This document shows positions 1-8,496 of a DNA stretch of 64,000 nt, in pieces. Position 1 is the first letter of the stretch. Each line of letters opens with the position of its first letter. Both the position numbers and the translations under genes were made by a program. Below the pieces are notes generated by a model. The model ran no database searches. It saw only the letters and a list, made by a program, of their open reading frames with translations, and had not been told where the DNA came from. This stretch comes from Candidatus Burkholderia verschuerenii (GTDB lineage Bacteria; Pseudomonadota; Gammaproteobacteria; Burkholderiales; Burkholderiaceae). The stretch covers positions 1-64,000 of the forward strand of contig NZ_LFJJ01000003.1 in NCBI RefSeq assembly GCF_001189365.1, written 5' to 3'.

Positions 1-2
1 TG

Positions 3-224
3 CGTGGCTATTTCGCGTACCACGCAGTCCCCACGAACTCGCGCGCGCTTGGCGCGTTCCGTTACCACGTCGTTGATCTCTGGCGGCGCGCGCTCCGGCG
101 TCGCAGCCAGAAGGATCATATGACGTGGACACGGGTCGAGAGGATCGCGGATGCCTGGCTCCCTCAACCTCGCATTCTTCATCCATGGCCTGATCGGCGC
201 TTTGTCGTCAAGCACTCAAGGTAG
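3..224 (+). CDS. Group II intron reverse transcriptase/maturase, C-terminal fragment
   Basis: Partial at the 5' end. The frame reads RGYFAYHAVPTNSRALGAFR, then an Arg-rich stretch with WRRALRRRSQKD, then WLPQPRILHPWPDRRF. These are characteristic of the X/DNA-binding end of group II intron-encoded proteins, which help the intron RNA fold and support retrohoming. The reading frame stops at TAG 222-224, where relatives that I remember continue with Trp (HPRW-EP) into domain V. A TGG to TAG change may thus have shortened the tail by a few residues. The reverse transcriptase core is upstream of the window, so activity cannot be judged. Confidence 0.85.
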   Translation, partial: RGYFAYHAVPTNSRALGAFRYHVVDLWRRALRRRSQKDHMTWTRVERIADAWLPQPRILHPWPDRRFVVKHSR

Positions 225-298
225 GAGCCCGGTGCCTAAATTGGGCACGCCGGGATCTGTGCGGGGGGTGTTCAGTAATGGACATCCCTACCGCAATC
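225..298 (+). ncRNA. Group II intron domains V and VI
   Basis: Domain V-like hairpin at about 225-257: cccgg/ccggg and tgcc/ggca arms separated by a two-base bulge (cg) on the 3' side, the layout of the catalytic domain V. Domain VI follows at about 258-298, with a gggtgt/acatccc stem and unpaired A residues near the 3' end that could supply the branch point. It acts in cis as the catalytic core of splicing. Boundaries are judged by eye. Confidence 0.7.
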
Positions 299-1228
299 AC
301 CTGGATGGCGGCGCAACTTATGTTGAGCGGCGCGGTGTCGGTCGGCGTGTTCTATTCGTTCCTGATCTACAAGGGACTGATGTCCGAGCGTTTCGCGAGC
401 ACGATCAACTCGACGTTCCAGTACTTCATGCTGAGCGTGCCGGTTGCGCGCGTGGACGATATCGTCGAAGCTAAATCCGAGCGCTATACGCCGCTCGTCG
501 ATAGCCAGAAGGCGACGGAGGTGCGCGATTTTCGTCATATCGAAGTGCGCGACGTGACTTTCAACTACGGCATTTCCGATGAAGCCGTGCTGCGAAACCT
601 GAGCTTCGAAGTGTCGCGGGGCGACAAGATCGTGATCACCGGGCCGTCGGGCAGCGGCAAGTCCACGCTGTTCAAGCTGCTGGCCGCGGCGGAACCGCTG
701 CAGCACGGGCATATGGCGCTCAACGGTATCGCGTGGCCGAACCTCGCCGTCGATGAAATCCGCCGGCATATGGCGCATATGCGGCAGGGCGACATCATCC
801 TGCACGGTTCGATCGCGGATAACGTCACGCTGTTCGCCGGCAACGCCGATGAAGATCGCGTGCACAAGCTGCTCGCCGACGTCGGCCTGCTCGACGATGT
901 GATGCGCCTGCCCATGCGCACGCGCACGATGATCAGCGACACGATCGCCAATATTTCGGCGGGGCAGCGGCAACGGCTGTTGCTGGCGCGCGCGTTGTAT
1001 CAAGATCGCGAAGTGCTGATGCTCGACGAACCGACTTCGAATCTCGATCCCGCGTCGGTGCGGCATATCGAGGGCTTGTTGCAGAGCCTGAATCGCACGG
1101 TCGTCGTGATTACGCACGACATGTCGCTGGCATCGTCGTTCGATGTTCGCTATCGCTTCGTCGATGGCGGACTCGTGCGCGACGCGCAAGCTCAAACGCC
1201 GGAACTCGCAGATGCAATCGATGAATAA
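299..1228 (+). CDS. Peptide/bacteriocin-type ABC exporter, 3' exon after the group II intron
   Basis: Open frame from the intron boundary to TAA 1226-1228; an ATG at 278 lies in the intron and is probably not the true start. The first part is the end of a transmembrane domain. The ATPase domain follows, with Walker A GPSGSGKST (near 641-667), a Q-loop region (RQGDIILHGSI), a degenerate signature ISAGQRQR in place of LSGGQ, Walker B VLMLDEPTS and the H-loop in VVVITHD. The style matches CvaB/RaxB-like peptidase-containing exporters that process and export small peptides. The C39 peptidase and first membrane segments would lie upstream of the intron. The TolC-like gene begins inside its last codons, so the pair is a likely type I secretion operon. 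Function depends on intron splicing. Confidence 0.8.
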   Translation, partial: TWMAAQLMLSGAVSVGVFYSFLIYKGLMSERFASTINSTFQYFMLSVPVARVDDIVEAKSERYTPLVDSQKATEVRDFRHIEVRDVTFNYGISDEAVLRNLSFEVSRGDKIVITGPSGSGKSTLFKLLAAAEPLQHGHMALNGIAWPNLAVDEIRRHMAHMRQGDIILHGSIADNVTLFAGNADEDRVHKLLADVGLLDDVMRLPMRTRTMISDTIANISAGQRQRLLLARALYQDREVLMLDEPTSNLDPASVRHIEGLLQSLNRTVVVITHDMSLASSFDVRYRFVDGGLVRDAQAQTPELADAIDE

Positions 1229-2548
1229 GCTGCGCGTGTCCGCGTGGGCGTTGGCCGCGTGCTGTCTGTTCGCGACGACCGCGCGCGCCGACGATCTGAT
1301 GACGATCGTTCAGCACACGCTCGACTACGACAAGGACGTCGGGCAGGCGCGTGGCGATTTCGAAGCCGCGAAGCAGGCGATTCCGATCGCGCGCGCGGCG
1401 CTGCTGCCGCAGATCGGCGGCGGCTGGGGATGCTCGTACAACGAGATCAAGATGGACGGTTTTCCGCGTCAGCACTACTGGCAGAACGGCTGGACCGTGC
1501 AGGCCACGCAGCCGCTGTTCGACTGGAGCAAGTGGACCGCGTATCAGCAGGCCGATTATGTCGCCGCGCAGGGCACGGTGAAGCTGGCGGCGGCGCAGCA
1601 GACGGCGATGCTCCGTGCCGTGCGCGCCTATTTCGACGAACTCGCCGCCGAGGACGAACTCGCGCGCACGCAAGACTATCTCGCCGCCATCGATACCCAG
1701 CGCGACCAGATTCGCAAGAAGCGCGCGGCGGGCGAGGCGACCCTCATCGACGAGCGCGATGTCGATGTCGCGCGCGAGCAGGCGCAAATCCAGCAAGTCG
1801 ACGCGCAGCAGGATCTCGCTATGAAGCGACGCATGGTGCAGCAGGTAAGCGGGCAGCCGACTGCATCGCTGAACAGCTTGTCGGGCGGCACGGCACTGCC
1901 GGGTGTGACGCCGGAGAATCCGGATGTGTGGGCGGATCAGGCGCGATCGAGCGGTTACGACGTGCAGGCGAAGCAACTCGAACGCGAAATCGCGCGGATG
2001 GATTCGACCAAGGCGCGCGCGGCGCATTATCCGGTGGTGTCGGTCAACGGGTCGTACACGCCGGCGGGTGCCGCGTCGGGCTATTCGCGTCCGACGACGA
2101 CGACCACCGCCATGTTGCAGGTCATGATCCCGATTTACTCCGGCGGTGAAATCCAGGCACGACTGAAGCAGACGCTCGCGCTCGAAGACAAGGCGGAGCA
2201 GGCGCTGGAATCGGCGGCGGTGCAATCGGAAGGCGCGGCGCGCGACAGCTATGCGACGTTTCTGAAGGCGCGCGTGCGTGCCAGCTCGCTCGACTCCTGA
2301 AAACCGCCCGCGATACCTTGGATGCGACCGAGCAAGGCTTCAAGGTCGGCAGCCGGACGCAGGTCGATGTACTGCGCGCGCTCGACACGGTCTACACGAG
2401 CCAGCGCGATCTGGCGCGCTCGCGTTACGAGGCCATCGTCGCGTTGTTGCAGTTGAAGGCCGATGTGGCTTCGCTCGATATGCAGGACATCGCGCAGGCG
2501 AATGCATTGCTCGTGCCCGCGAATCCGAAGCCGACCGTCACGCCTTGA
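1212..2548 (+). pseudogene. TolC-family outer membrane protein, frameshifted
   Basis: The gene starts at ATG 1212 (or 1221, overlapping the exporter stop) with a signal peptide of about 24 residues ending at TTARA. A TolC-type alpha-helical barrel protein follows, about 440 residues in total. The first frame runs to TGA 2298-2300. The family sequence continues in another frame from about 2282 (LLKTARDTLD, then FKVGSRTQVDVLRALDTVY) to TGA 2546-2548. One indel at about 2270-2295 separates the parts. It would be the outer membrane duct for the exporter just upstream. As read, the product lacks the last quarter, including the second repeat's long helices, so it is probably inactive unless the shift is an assembly error. 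Confidence 0.8.
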
Positions 2549-3119
2549 TCGATGCCTGCTTGATCGCCCGCACCGCGCGCGCGAGCGCTTTCAACGCATT
2601 GGCGGGCGATTCCGCGAATTGCGCCGCGACGATCGCGCCGTCCACCGCGAGGGCGAGCGCCTGAGCGTCCGCCTTCGCCGCGCGCGAAGTCGGCATCAGC
2701 GCGCGAATCGCGGCCGTCATGTCGCGTTTGTGTCGGCGCGAAATATCGAGCGCCTGGGGCAGGGTGCCGCCCACTTCCACGACCGAGTTGATGAACGCGC
2801 ATCCGCGATACGTCTCGCCGCCGAACCACTCGGCGAGCGCGGGCACGAGCGCGTCGAGCGTGCCGCCGAGACGCGCGAATGCATCGCGAAACCAGTTGAT
2901 CCAGTTGTCGTGCCGATATTCGAGGAACGCGACGATCAGATCGTCCTTGCTCGGAAAGTAGCGATAAAACGTCTTCTTCGCGACGCCCGATTCCGCGATC
3001 ACGCGATCGATGCCGGTCGCGCGAATGCCGTCGCGGTAGAACAGATCGTGCGCGGTGAGCAGGATGCGCGCATCCGGCGCGAGGTCGGCAATGTCGATGG
3101 ATGGAGCGGGTGTGTTCAT
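2538..3119 (-). CDS. TetR/AcrR family transcriptional regulator
   Basis: A 193-residue protein with an N-terminal TetR helix-turn-helix at about residues 20-65 (GIRATGIDRVIAESGVAKKT, then FYRYFPSKDDL) and a C-terminal ligand domain carrying the GCAFINSVVEVG stretch common in YcdC/AcrR-like members. It is divergent from the DUF1348 gene at 3229. The 109-bp gap has two related palindromes (3132-3145 and 3165-3188), the obvious operator candidates, so it probably represses itself and the neighbour. Its 3' end overlaps the end of the TolC-like gene by 11 bases in convergent orientation. The effector is unknown. Confidence 0.9.
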   Translation of the reverse strand: MNTPAPSIDIADLAPDARILLTAHDLFYRDGIRATGIDRVIAESGVAKKTFYRYFPSKDDLIVAFLEYRHDNWINWFRDAFARLGGTLDALVPALAEWFGGETYRGCAFINSVVEVGGTLPQALDISRRHKRDMTAAIRALMPTSRAAKADAQALALAVDGAIVAAQFAESPANALKALARAVRAIKQASIKA

Positions 3120-3131
3120 GCAATCGATTGT

Positions 3132-3188
3132 AGACAGGTCTGTCTCCCTGCGCTAGAGTGCTCGAAAGGAGACAGATCTGTCTCCTTT
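3132..3188. promoter_or_regulatory. Twin palindromic operator between tetR and the DUF1348 gene
   Basis: Site 2 at 3165-3188 is a perfect 24-bp palindrome centred on agacagatctgtct. Site 1 at 3132-3145 (agacaggtctgtct) shares the agacag-N2-ctgtct arms. The two centres are about 38 bp apart. Position between divergent promoters and the TetR-like symmetry point to binding by the 2538-3119 regulator. Confidence 0.75.
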
Positions 3189-3228
3189 GATCGATACTTC
3201 AATACTCACCGTCCGCAAAGGAGCCGAA

Positions 3229-3697
3229 ATGGAATCCAGACCGCCGTTCCCGCCGTTCGATGTAGAAACCGTCGCGCAAAAGGTCCGCCTCGCCGAAGAC
3301 GGATGGAACACGCGCGATCCGAAGCGCGTCGCGCTCGCGTACAGCGAAGACACGCGCTGGCGCAATCGCTCGGAGTTCGTGACGGGGCGCGCGGCGGTGG
3401 AAGCATTTTTGCAGCGCAAATGGACGCGCGAGCTGGATTATCGGCTGATCAAGGAGTTGTGGGCGTTCGCCGACAATCGCATCGCGGTGCATTTCGCCTA
3501 TTGAATGGCACGACGATTCGAACAACTGGTTTCGCAGCTACGGCAACGAGAACTGGGAATTCAACGACTCCGGTCTGATGACGCGCCGTCATGCTTCGAT
3601 CAACGATCTGCCGATCAAGGAATCCGAACGCAAATATCACTGGCCGCTCGGACGCCGGCCCGACGATCGTCCGGGCTTGAGCGCACTCGATCTATGA
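3229..3697 (+). pseudogene. DUF1348 (nuclear transport factor 2-like) protein, frameshifted
   Basis: ATG 3229 has a good ribosome site (aaaggag 3217-3223). The first frame (91 residues) matches the start of DUF1348 proteins of the SnoaL/NTF2-like fold, with [20 protein letters not shown] and [12 protein letters not shown]. It ends at TGA 3502-3504. The remaining family sequence ([20 protein letters not shown], ending SALDL) continues in the next frame to TGA 3695-3697. An extra T at 3501/3502 explains the shift. Intact, it would be about 155 residues. Catalytic role unknown; its regulation by the adjacent TetR protein is inferred from the shared operator. Confidence 0.85.
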
Positions 3698-3713
3698 GAA
3701 CGACGCCGCGCCG

Positions 3714-4736
3714 CTAGAGGTTGCGGCTGCGGCGGAACGCCCACCATCCGGCCAGCGCGGTAAAGCTCGCGACGATGAACACCAGCAGCCAGAAGCCGTG
3801 GTGATTTTCCGCGAGCGGAATGCCGCCCACGTTCATGCCGAAAAAACCCGCGACGATATTGATCGGCAGCGCGAGCACGGTCACGAGCGTCAGCGTGAAC
3901 AGCGTGCGGTTGCTTTGCTCGTCCATGCGCGTCGCGATTTCTTCTTGCAGCAGCTTGATGCGTTCGACGAGACCGGCGAGATCGTTGAGCACCATCGAAA
4001 ATTCTTCGGTCGCGTCGCGCAGATCCTGAATGTCGTGAGAGTGCAGCCAGCGCGGCGGCCGCGCCAGCAGCCGGAACACCGATCCGGGTTCCGGCGCGAG
4101 CACGCGTTGCAGCCGCACCAGCACGCGTCGCAGCGCGCCGAGATCGGAACGGCTGGAGGGCGAATGCATCGACAGGAAACGATCTTCGATGCCGTCGACT
4201 TCCACGGCCGTGCGCCGCACGATCTGCACCAACAAGTCGGCCTGATCGCGCAGCAGATGCGCCAGCAACTCGGCGGGCGAGCGGAACATCTCGCCGCGCC
4301 GCACCGATTCGCGCAGGGAATCGACCGAACGCAGCGGCTTCATCCGCGCGGTGACGAGAATCTTCTGATGCGTGTAGACCCACAGCGTGGCGATCTCGGC
4401 GGGCGTCAGTTCGAAGTTGAACATCACGTCGTTGATGACCGCGAACAGCGCGCCTTCCTGATGCTCGATGCGCGTCGAATGCGAGCCTTCGTGCAGCGTG
4501 TCGAAAAACGCGTCCGGCAGGCCGAGGCGCGTGCGCATCCAGCGTTCGCAGGCGCTGTTGGCCAGATCGAAGTGGAGCCAGACGAATTCCCGCGTCGTGT
4601 CCTCGCGCGCGAGCCATTCGCTCGCGGCTTCGGCGTCGATCGCCTCGCCGGGTTGGTCGGCGCGGAAATGAAAGCCGCAGACGAGGCCGGAGAAGTCGGA
4701 GCCGTAAGGCGGTCTTTGCAGGGTAGCGGGATTCAT
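3714..4736 (-). CDS. CorA-family divalent cation transporter (ZntB-like)
   Basis: A 340-residue protein starting at ATG 4736; a longer open frame reaches 4901 but lacks family sequence. It has a long cytoplasmic N-terminal domain, a coiled helix (LVERIKLLQEEIATRMDEQS), and two C-terminal membrane helices with the GMN signature (FFGMNVGGIP) in the loop after TM1. This is the architecture of CorA/ZntB pentameric channels that move Mg2+, Zn2+ or similar ions across the inner membrane. The ZntB branch is favoured by the length and the N-terminal GLVCGFHF style, but the ion is not certain. It is a monocistronic gene convergent with the DUF1348 gene. Confidence 0.85.
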   Translation of the reverse strand: MNPATLQRPPYGSDFSGLVCGFHFRADQPGEAIDAEAASEWLAREDTTREFVWLHFDLANSACERWMRTRLGLPDAFFDTLHEGSHSTRIEHQEGALFAVINDVMFNFELTPAEIATLWVYTHQKILVTARMKPLRSVDSLRESVRRGEMFRSPAELLAHLLRDQADLLVQIVRRTAVEVDGIEDRFLSMHSPSSRSDLGALRRVLVRLQRVLAPEPGSVFRLLARPPRWLHSHDIQDLRDATEEFSMVLNDLAGLVERIKLLQEEIATRMDEQSNRTLFTLTLVTVLALPINIVAGFFGMNVGGIPLAENHHGFWLLVFIVASFTALAGWWAFRRSRNL

Positions 4737-4989
4737 TCGGGCGTTGGCTGACTGTTCTTTAAGCTCGATGCAAAACGGCGGCGCGAAGGCGTAAGGCGAT
4801 AGTGTGCCACTGGTCGCGCCCCGGAATGCGATCCGTGTGCGCGATGCGCCGCATGTAACGATGTCGATATGACACGCAGATCGCACAAATATGTCTGTCA
4901 CGTTTCGGGCGTACTATTGCGCGACGCAAGACGAGCGCGGCAGCGCCGCCGTCGATCGCGTCGGAAAAGCCGGATAGGGGAGAAAGGCA

Positions 4990-5330
4990 GTGGACGATCA
5001 AGACGATTGGGATGGCGCGACGCAGACCACGGCATCCGGCCTGATCCGGCTGGCTTCGGTCATGGCGGGCCTGTGCGCGAAGGCGCGATGGACACGCGCT
5101 TCGGCGCGAAACTGCTCAAGCGCCTGGAAAAAGAGGCGCGTCGCGTGACCGAACGGGGCGAAACCGCGCTCGATCAGACCGAACGCGATGCGCTGACCGG
5201 CGCGATCGGCGAATTCGATCTGGCGTTGCGTCAGCGCGACGCGGCCTTGCTGGTCGAGGCGAATGCGCGGCTACGCGAGCACGAGGAAGCGTCGGGCAAG
5301 CGTCGCAAGAAGAAGGACGCCGGCGCGTGA
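4990..5330 (+). pseudogene. Small conserved hypothetical protein, frameshifted
   Basis: GTG 4990 follows a ribosome site (ggggagaaagg, 4977-4987). The start VDDQDDWDGATQTTASGL is in one frame. The rest (MDTRFGAKLLKRLEKEARRV to the Lys-rich end KRRKKKDAGA) is in another frame, opening at ATG 5088 and ending at TGA 5328-5330. Restoring one G at about 5081-5084 (gcgaagg to gcgaaggg) would join them into a protein of about 113 residues. Helical and charged, with no membrane segment or known catalytic motif. The next gene starts at GTG 5327 overlapping its stop, so they may be translationally coupled. Confidence 0.6.
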
Positions 5331-5854
5331 ACGGCTCGGCAGCCTGCTGTCACGACGAAGCGGAAGCAGGCGCGAATCCTGCTGAGGCGACGATCGATTC
5401 AAATCGTCCATCGCCTATGTACCTCTCCATGCCTTTCGATCACTGCGCGCTGTGGACGAACCGCAGCGTCGACGTCGATCTCCAGCAGTGGCGCATTCTC
5501 GTCGTCGACGATCACGCTTACAGCGCCGAAGCGCTCGCGGCCGCGCTCGCCGCCGATGGCTTCGACACGCGCGTCGCGTTATCCGGCGTGGACGCGCTGC
5601 ACGCGGTCGATGCGTGGAGCCCGCACATCGTCATTCTCGATATCACCATGCTCGAACACGACGGTTTCGCGACCGCGCGCGTGTTGCGCCGGATCGCGCA
5701 GACGCGGGATGCGGGCATCATCGCGTTCACGGCGTTGGGCGAGGAACTCGTCCGCAAGCAAGGCCTGAGCGCCGGTTTCGACGGATATTGTCAAAAGGGC
5801 AATCCGCCCGCCGCGCTGGTGCAACTGATCCAGCGACTGGTCCACGTCCACTGA
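5327..5854 (+). CDS. Single-domain response regulator (receiver only)
   Basis: A receiver domain with the acidic pair in ILVVDDHAYSAEAL, a phospho-acceptor Asp in IVILDITMLEHDGF, and a Lys in YCQKGNPPAAL replacing the usual KP. There is no output domain. Start GTG 5327 overlaps the previous stop (GTGA) and has an aagaagga ribosome site; ATG 5417 is the alternative and would trim about 30 non-conserved residues. Such stand-alone receivers act as phospho-relay or protein-protein switches. No cognate kinase is adjacent. Confidence 0.85.
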   Translation: MNGSAACCHDEAEAGANPAEATIDSNRPSPMYLSMPFDHCALWTNRSVDVDLQQWRILVVDDHAYSAEALAAALAADGFDTRVALSGVDALHAVDAWSPHIVILDITMLEHDGFATARVLRRIAQTRDAGIIAFTALGEELVRKQGLSAGFDGYCQKGNPPAALVQLIQRLVHVH

Positions 5855-6187
5855 CAGATAACCTGTTTTCGATGGCCTCGATACGGCTTTGAGCGCCGTG
5901 TTTAGCGCTCGCGTACGCAGAAAGATTGTTCTGTCCCTGCCGAACGAACGTTCGCAAGCTATTCCTCAGGCACGTTAAAAAATCCATACGAATCAATGCA
6001 TAGTGGCTGAATGGCACGCTCGTTCAGCGCATGATTGTTGGCGCTGAGCGAAAACTGAATTGAAATATATTGGGATAAAAAAATCGATAGTAGGGGTATA
6101 CACTGCATTCCATCGACGTAGCAGACAGTTTCTCGCAAAACCGCGGCGCTTTCTGAATGAACGTCAACTGTCTTTGGAGCCAACACC
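5855..6187. other. Intergenic, AT-rich upstream region of the 6188 gene
   Basis: A 333-bp gap. The segment at about 6050-6110 is clearly AT-rich (tgaaatatattggg, tataca at 6097-6102) and probably contains the promoter of the secreted protein gene, but I could not fit a -35/-10 pair with normal spacing. No gene seen. Confidence 0.4.
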
Positions 6188-6466
6188 ATGAAACGCAATC
6201 TTCTCGCTACCCTTCTGATCGCTGCTTCCGCCACCATCGCTGCGCCGGCTTTCGCCAGCGGCTATGGCCCGGCACCGTTCTATCGTCCGGCAGTCGGCGC
6301 GCCGACGTCGCAACAAGGCCCGCAAGCTCAAGCGATCGCTGCTCAAGAGCAAGCCAACGGCGTCAACGCCACGGCGTTCGGCGGTTCGCATGACACGGTC
6401 GCTCAATCGGGCAACCGCGCTCAGTCGAACAACGACAACACGCAATCGGTTTTCTTCGGTCACTAA
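6188..6466 (+). CDS. Small secreted hypothetical protein
   Basis: A 92-residue protein with a clear Sec signal peptide (MKRNLLATLLIAASATIAAP, then AFA-SGYG) and a mature part of about 68 residues rich in Gln, Asn, Ala and Ser without cysteines. The mature region looks unstructured. A ribosome site (tttggag) precedes the ATG. A strong hairpin at 6488-6522 follows. I do not recognise a named family; small exported proteins of this sort are common in Burkholderiaceae. Confidence 0.8.
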   Translation: MKRNLLATLLIAASATIAAPAFASGYGPAPFYRPAVGAPTSQQGPQAQAIAAQEQANGVNATAFGGSHDTVAQSGNRAQSNNDNTQSVFFGH

Positions 6467-6487
6467 TCGAAGCTGAACCCGAAATAA

Positions 6488-6522
6488 ACGACGCCCGGAA
6501 AGCAGAACTTTCCGGGCGTCGT
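6488..6522. terminator. Hairpin between convergent genes
   Basis: A 15-bp perfect stem (acgacgcccggaaag / ctttccgggcgtcgt) with a 5-base loop, sited between the stop of the 6188 gene and the stop of cheV. The T tract is weak, so it may act in both directions as a rather imperfect terminator. Confidence 0.65.
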
Positions 6523-6545
6523 CGCGTTTACGGGCTTTAGATGCT

Positions 6546-7547
6546 TCAGGTCGCGCGGCCGAGCGCGCCGCGCATCACGTTAGCCAGTTCGACCGGCTCG
6601 AATTTCGATACATAGGCGTTCGCGCCGACCTTGCGCACATGCTGCTCGTTGGCCGCGCCCGACAGCGACGAGTGGATCACCACCGGAATGCGTTGCAGAT
6701 TCGCGTGAGTCTTGATGCGTCGCGTGAGCGTGAAGCCGTCCATCTCGGGCATTTCCAGATCCGTCAGCACCAGCGCGATGTGATCGGACACTTCGGTGCC
6801 TTCCTTCTTCGTGCGCATCACGACGTTTTCCAGCACGTCCCACGCTTCCTGACCGGTTTTCGTCATCACGAAGGGCACGCCCATCGCGGTCAGGCTTTGC
6901 TCGATCAGCGCGCGCGCCACGCCCGAATCGTCGGCGGCGAGCACGCGTGCGCCCGGTTTGATGATCAGCCGGCCCGTGTTGGCCTCGGTGATATCCGCGC
7001 CCTTCGACGGCAACACGTCGCGCACGATACGCTCGACGTCCAGCACCTGCGCGAGCCGCGAACCGTCGATATTGCCGTCGATACGCGCGAAACTTGTCAC
7101 CGTGTGACCGCCCGAATGCGATTCCGCCGACAGCACCTGATTCCATTCAAGCCGCACGATATCGTCGACTTCCTCGACCGCGAAGCCTTGCGTCGTGCGC
7201 GCGAATTCGGTGACGAGCAGGATCTTCGGCCCGTGCTTCGGACGGCAGCCGACGATGCGCGCCAGATCGATCACCGGAATGATCTGGCCGCGAATATCCG
7301 CGACGCCGAGAATGTTCGGGCTCGAACCCGCGACGGCGGTGATATCCGGCATCGCCAGAATTTCGCGCACCTTGAAGACGTTGATGCCGAACAGTTCCGA
7401 TGCATGCGCCGGAATGCCCGCGCCGATGCGCAGCGGCGCGCGCTGGTCGGCTTCCGCCGGATCGCCGAGACGGAACAGCAGCAACTCGAACATGTTGCTG
7501 CCCGCGAGCCGTACCCGCTGCTCGATATCTTGCTGTGAACTGTTCAC
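6546..7547 (-). CDS. cheV: Chemotaxis protein CheV (CheW-receiver fusion)
   Basis: A CheW-like domain occupies about residues 15-165 (FGINVFKVREIL, GVADIRGQIIPVIDL), followed by a receiver domain with VLAADDSGVAR, the phospho-acceptor Asp in VLTDLEMPEMDGF and Lys in YVSKFEP. CheV couples chemoreceptors to CheA and tunes adaptation by phosphorylation. I chose GTG 7547, which has a ggagaaa ribosome site, over ATG 7589, which has none. A sigma-28-type promoter lies 74 bp upstream, fitting expression with late flagellar genes. Confidence 0.92.
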   Translation of the reverse strand: MNSSQQDIEQRVRLAGSNMFELLLFRLGDPAEADQRAPLRIGAGIPAHASELFGINVFKVREILAMPDITAVAGSSPNILGVADIRGQIIPVIDLARIVGCRPKHGPKILLVTEFARTTQGFAVEEVDDIVRLEWNQVLSAESHSGGHTVTSFARIDGNIDGSRLAQVLDVERIVRDVLPSKGADITEANTGRLIIKPGARVLAADDSGVARALIEQSLTAMGVPFVMTKTGQEAWDVLENVVMRTKKEGTEVSDHIALVLTDLEMPEMDGFTLTRRIKTHANLQRIPVVIHSSLSGAANEQHVRKVGANAYVSKFEPVELANVMRGALGRAT

Positions 7548-7620
7548 TTCGTGGTTTCTCCGCGCGTTGTTAAGTATGTGCTGCGCCATGCCGCGGTTCG
7601 TGTGAACGCGGGATTCCTAA

Positions 7621-7647
7621 TTAGCGGCATCGTTCGGGAAAACTGAA
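7621..7647 (-). promoter_or_regulatory. Candidate sigma-28 (FliA) promoter of cheV
   Basis: Read on the minus strand: TTCAGTTT, 11 bases, GCCGCTAA. Against the enterobacterial consensus TAAAGTTT-N11-GCCGATAA this matches 6 of 8 and 7 of 8 with exact spacing. The start of transcription would be near 7613, leaving a leader of about 65 nt. Confidence 0.65.
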
Positions 7648-7917
7648 GGCAGGGTTGACGCGAATGGCGTGCGCGGGCGGCGTCGCGCGGCGTATCCGTG
7701 ATCTATACTTTTTTCGAATGGTCGGGTTAATGCCGATGAAGGCCGCGCGCGCAAAGCCTTACGCTGAGTGACGACGCAGCAGTTTCGTCGACACACCCGG
7801 AACGAACCCAGAGCAACGTTTCCCGCCAACAACCAACACAACAGCCAGGCGCATTCGCCGACCGCACGCATCGACGCGAGACTCGACGAACCGCGCAAAG
7901 CCAGACGGAGGCGCTCG

Positions 7918-8357
7918 ATGGCAACAGTCGCACAAGTCTTGAGCACGAAGCCCGATCAGCCGGTGCTCACCATCGCGGCGAGCGCGTCGGTTTTCGATGC
8001 GATCAAGCTGATGGCCGACAAGTACATCGGCGCGGTGATCGTCACCGAAGGCGACGAAATCGTCGGCATCGTGACGGAGCGCGACTACGCGCGCAAGGTC
8101 GTGCTCATGGATCGCTCGTCCAAGCAGACGCCGGTTCGCAACATCATGACGTCGCAGTGCGCTATGTGCACGTCGACCAGACCACCGACGACTGCATGGC
8201 GCTGATGACCGAAAAGCGCATCCGCCATTTGCCGGTGATCGACGGCGGACGGCTCGTCGGCATGATTTCCATCGGCGATCTGGTGAAGAACATCATTTCC
8301 GAGCAGCAGTTCACCATCAAGCAACTCGAGTACTACATTCGCGGCGAGCAGGCCTGA
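7918..8357 (+). pseudogene. CBS-domain pair protein, frameshifted
   Basis: ATG 7918 has an acggagg ribosome site. The first CBS domain (VFDAIKLMADKYIGAVIV, IVGIVTERDYARKV) is in frame one, up to TSQ. The second CBS domain (VRYVHVDQTTDDCMALM, RLVGMISIGDLVK) is in the next frame, ending TGA 8355-8357. A missing G at about 8157 (cagg to cag) explains the break. Intact length would be about 146 residues, typical of stand-alone CBS pairs that bind adenine nucleotides and modulate other proteins. As read, translation ends at 8205 with a scrambled tail. Confidence 0.85.
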
Positions 8358-8496
8358 ATCACAGCGCCGGTCTGACTGTAAGCTATTCGTTATAATTCGG
8401 TAGATGCCCGGCGGACGGGCCGCGCGCGCCATGTCGGCGCGGCGGCTCGCTTCGCCGGTTCGTTGATGCAACGACGCCCGCCAGGAGCGCCTGCCG

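Larger units (their letters stand above)
1..298 (+). mobile_element. Group II intron, 3' part (cut by window start)
   Basis: The first 298 bases hold the C-terminal end of a group II intron-encoded protein followed directly by a domain V/VI-like RNA end. The 3' end around 291-298 (taccgcaat) matches the usual end of bacterial group II introns of this family. Sequence after it reads straight into the permease/ATPase part of an ABC exporter, so the intron sits inside that gene in the sense orientation. The exact 3' splice site is inferred to within a few bases; the 5' end lies outside the window. Confidence 0.8.

Noticed and set aside
6097-6102. tataca as a -10 box with ttggga at 6070 as -35
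   Set aside because: Spacing of 21 bases is too long for a normal sigma-70 promoter.
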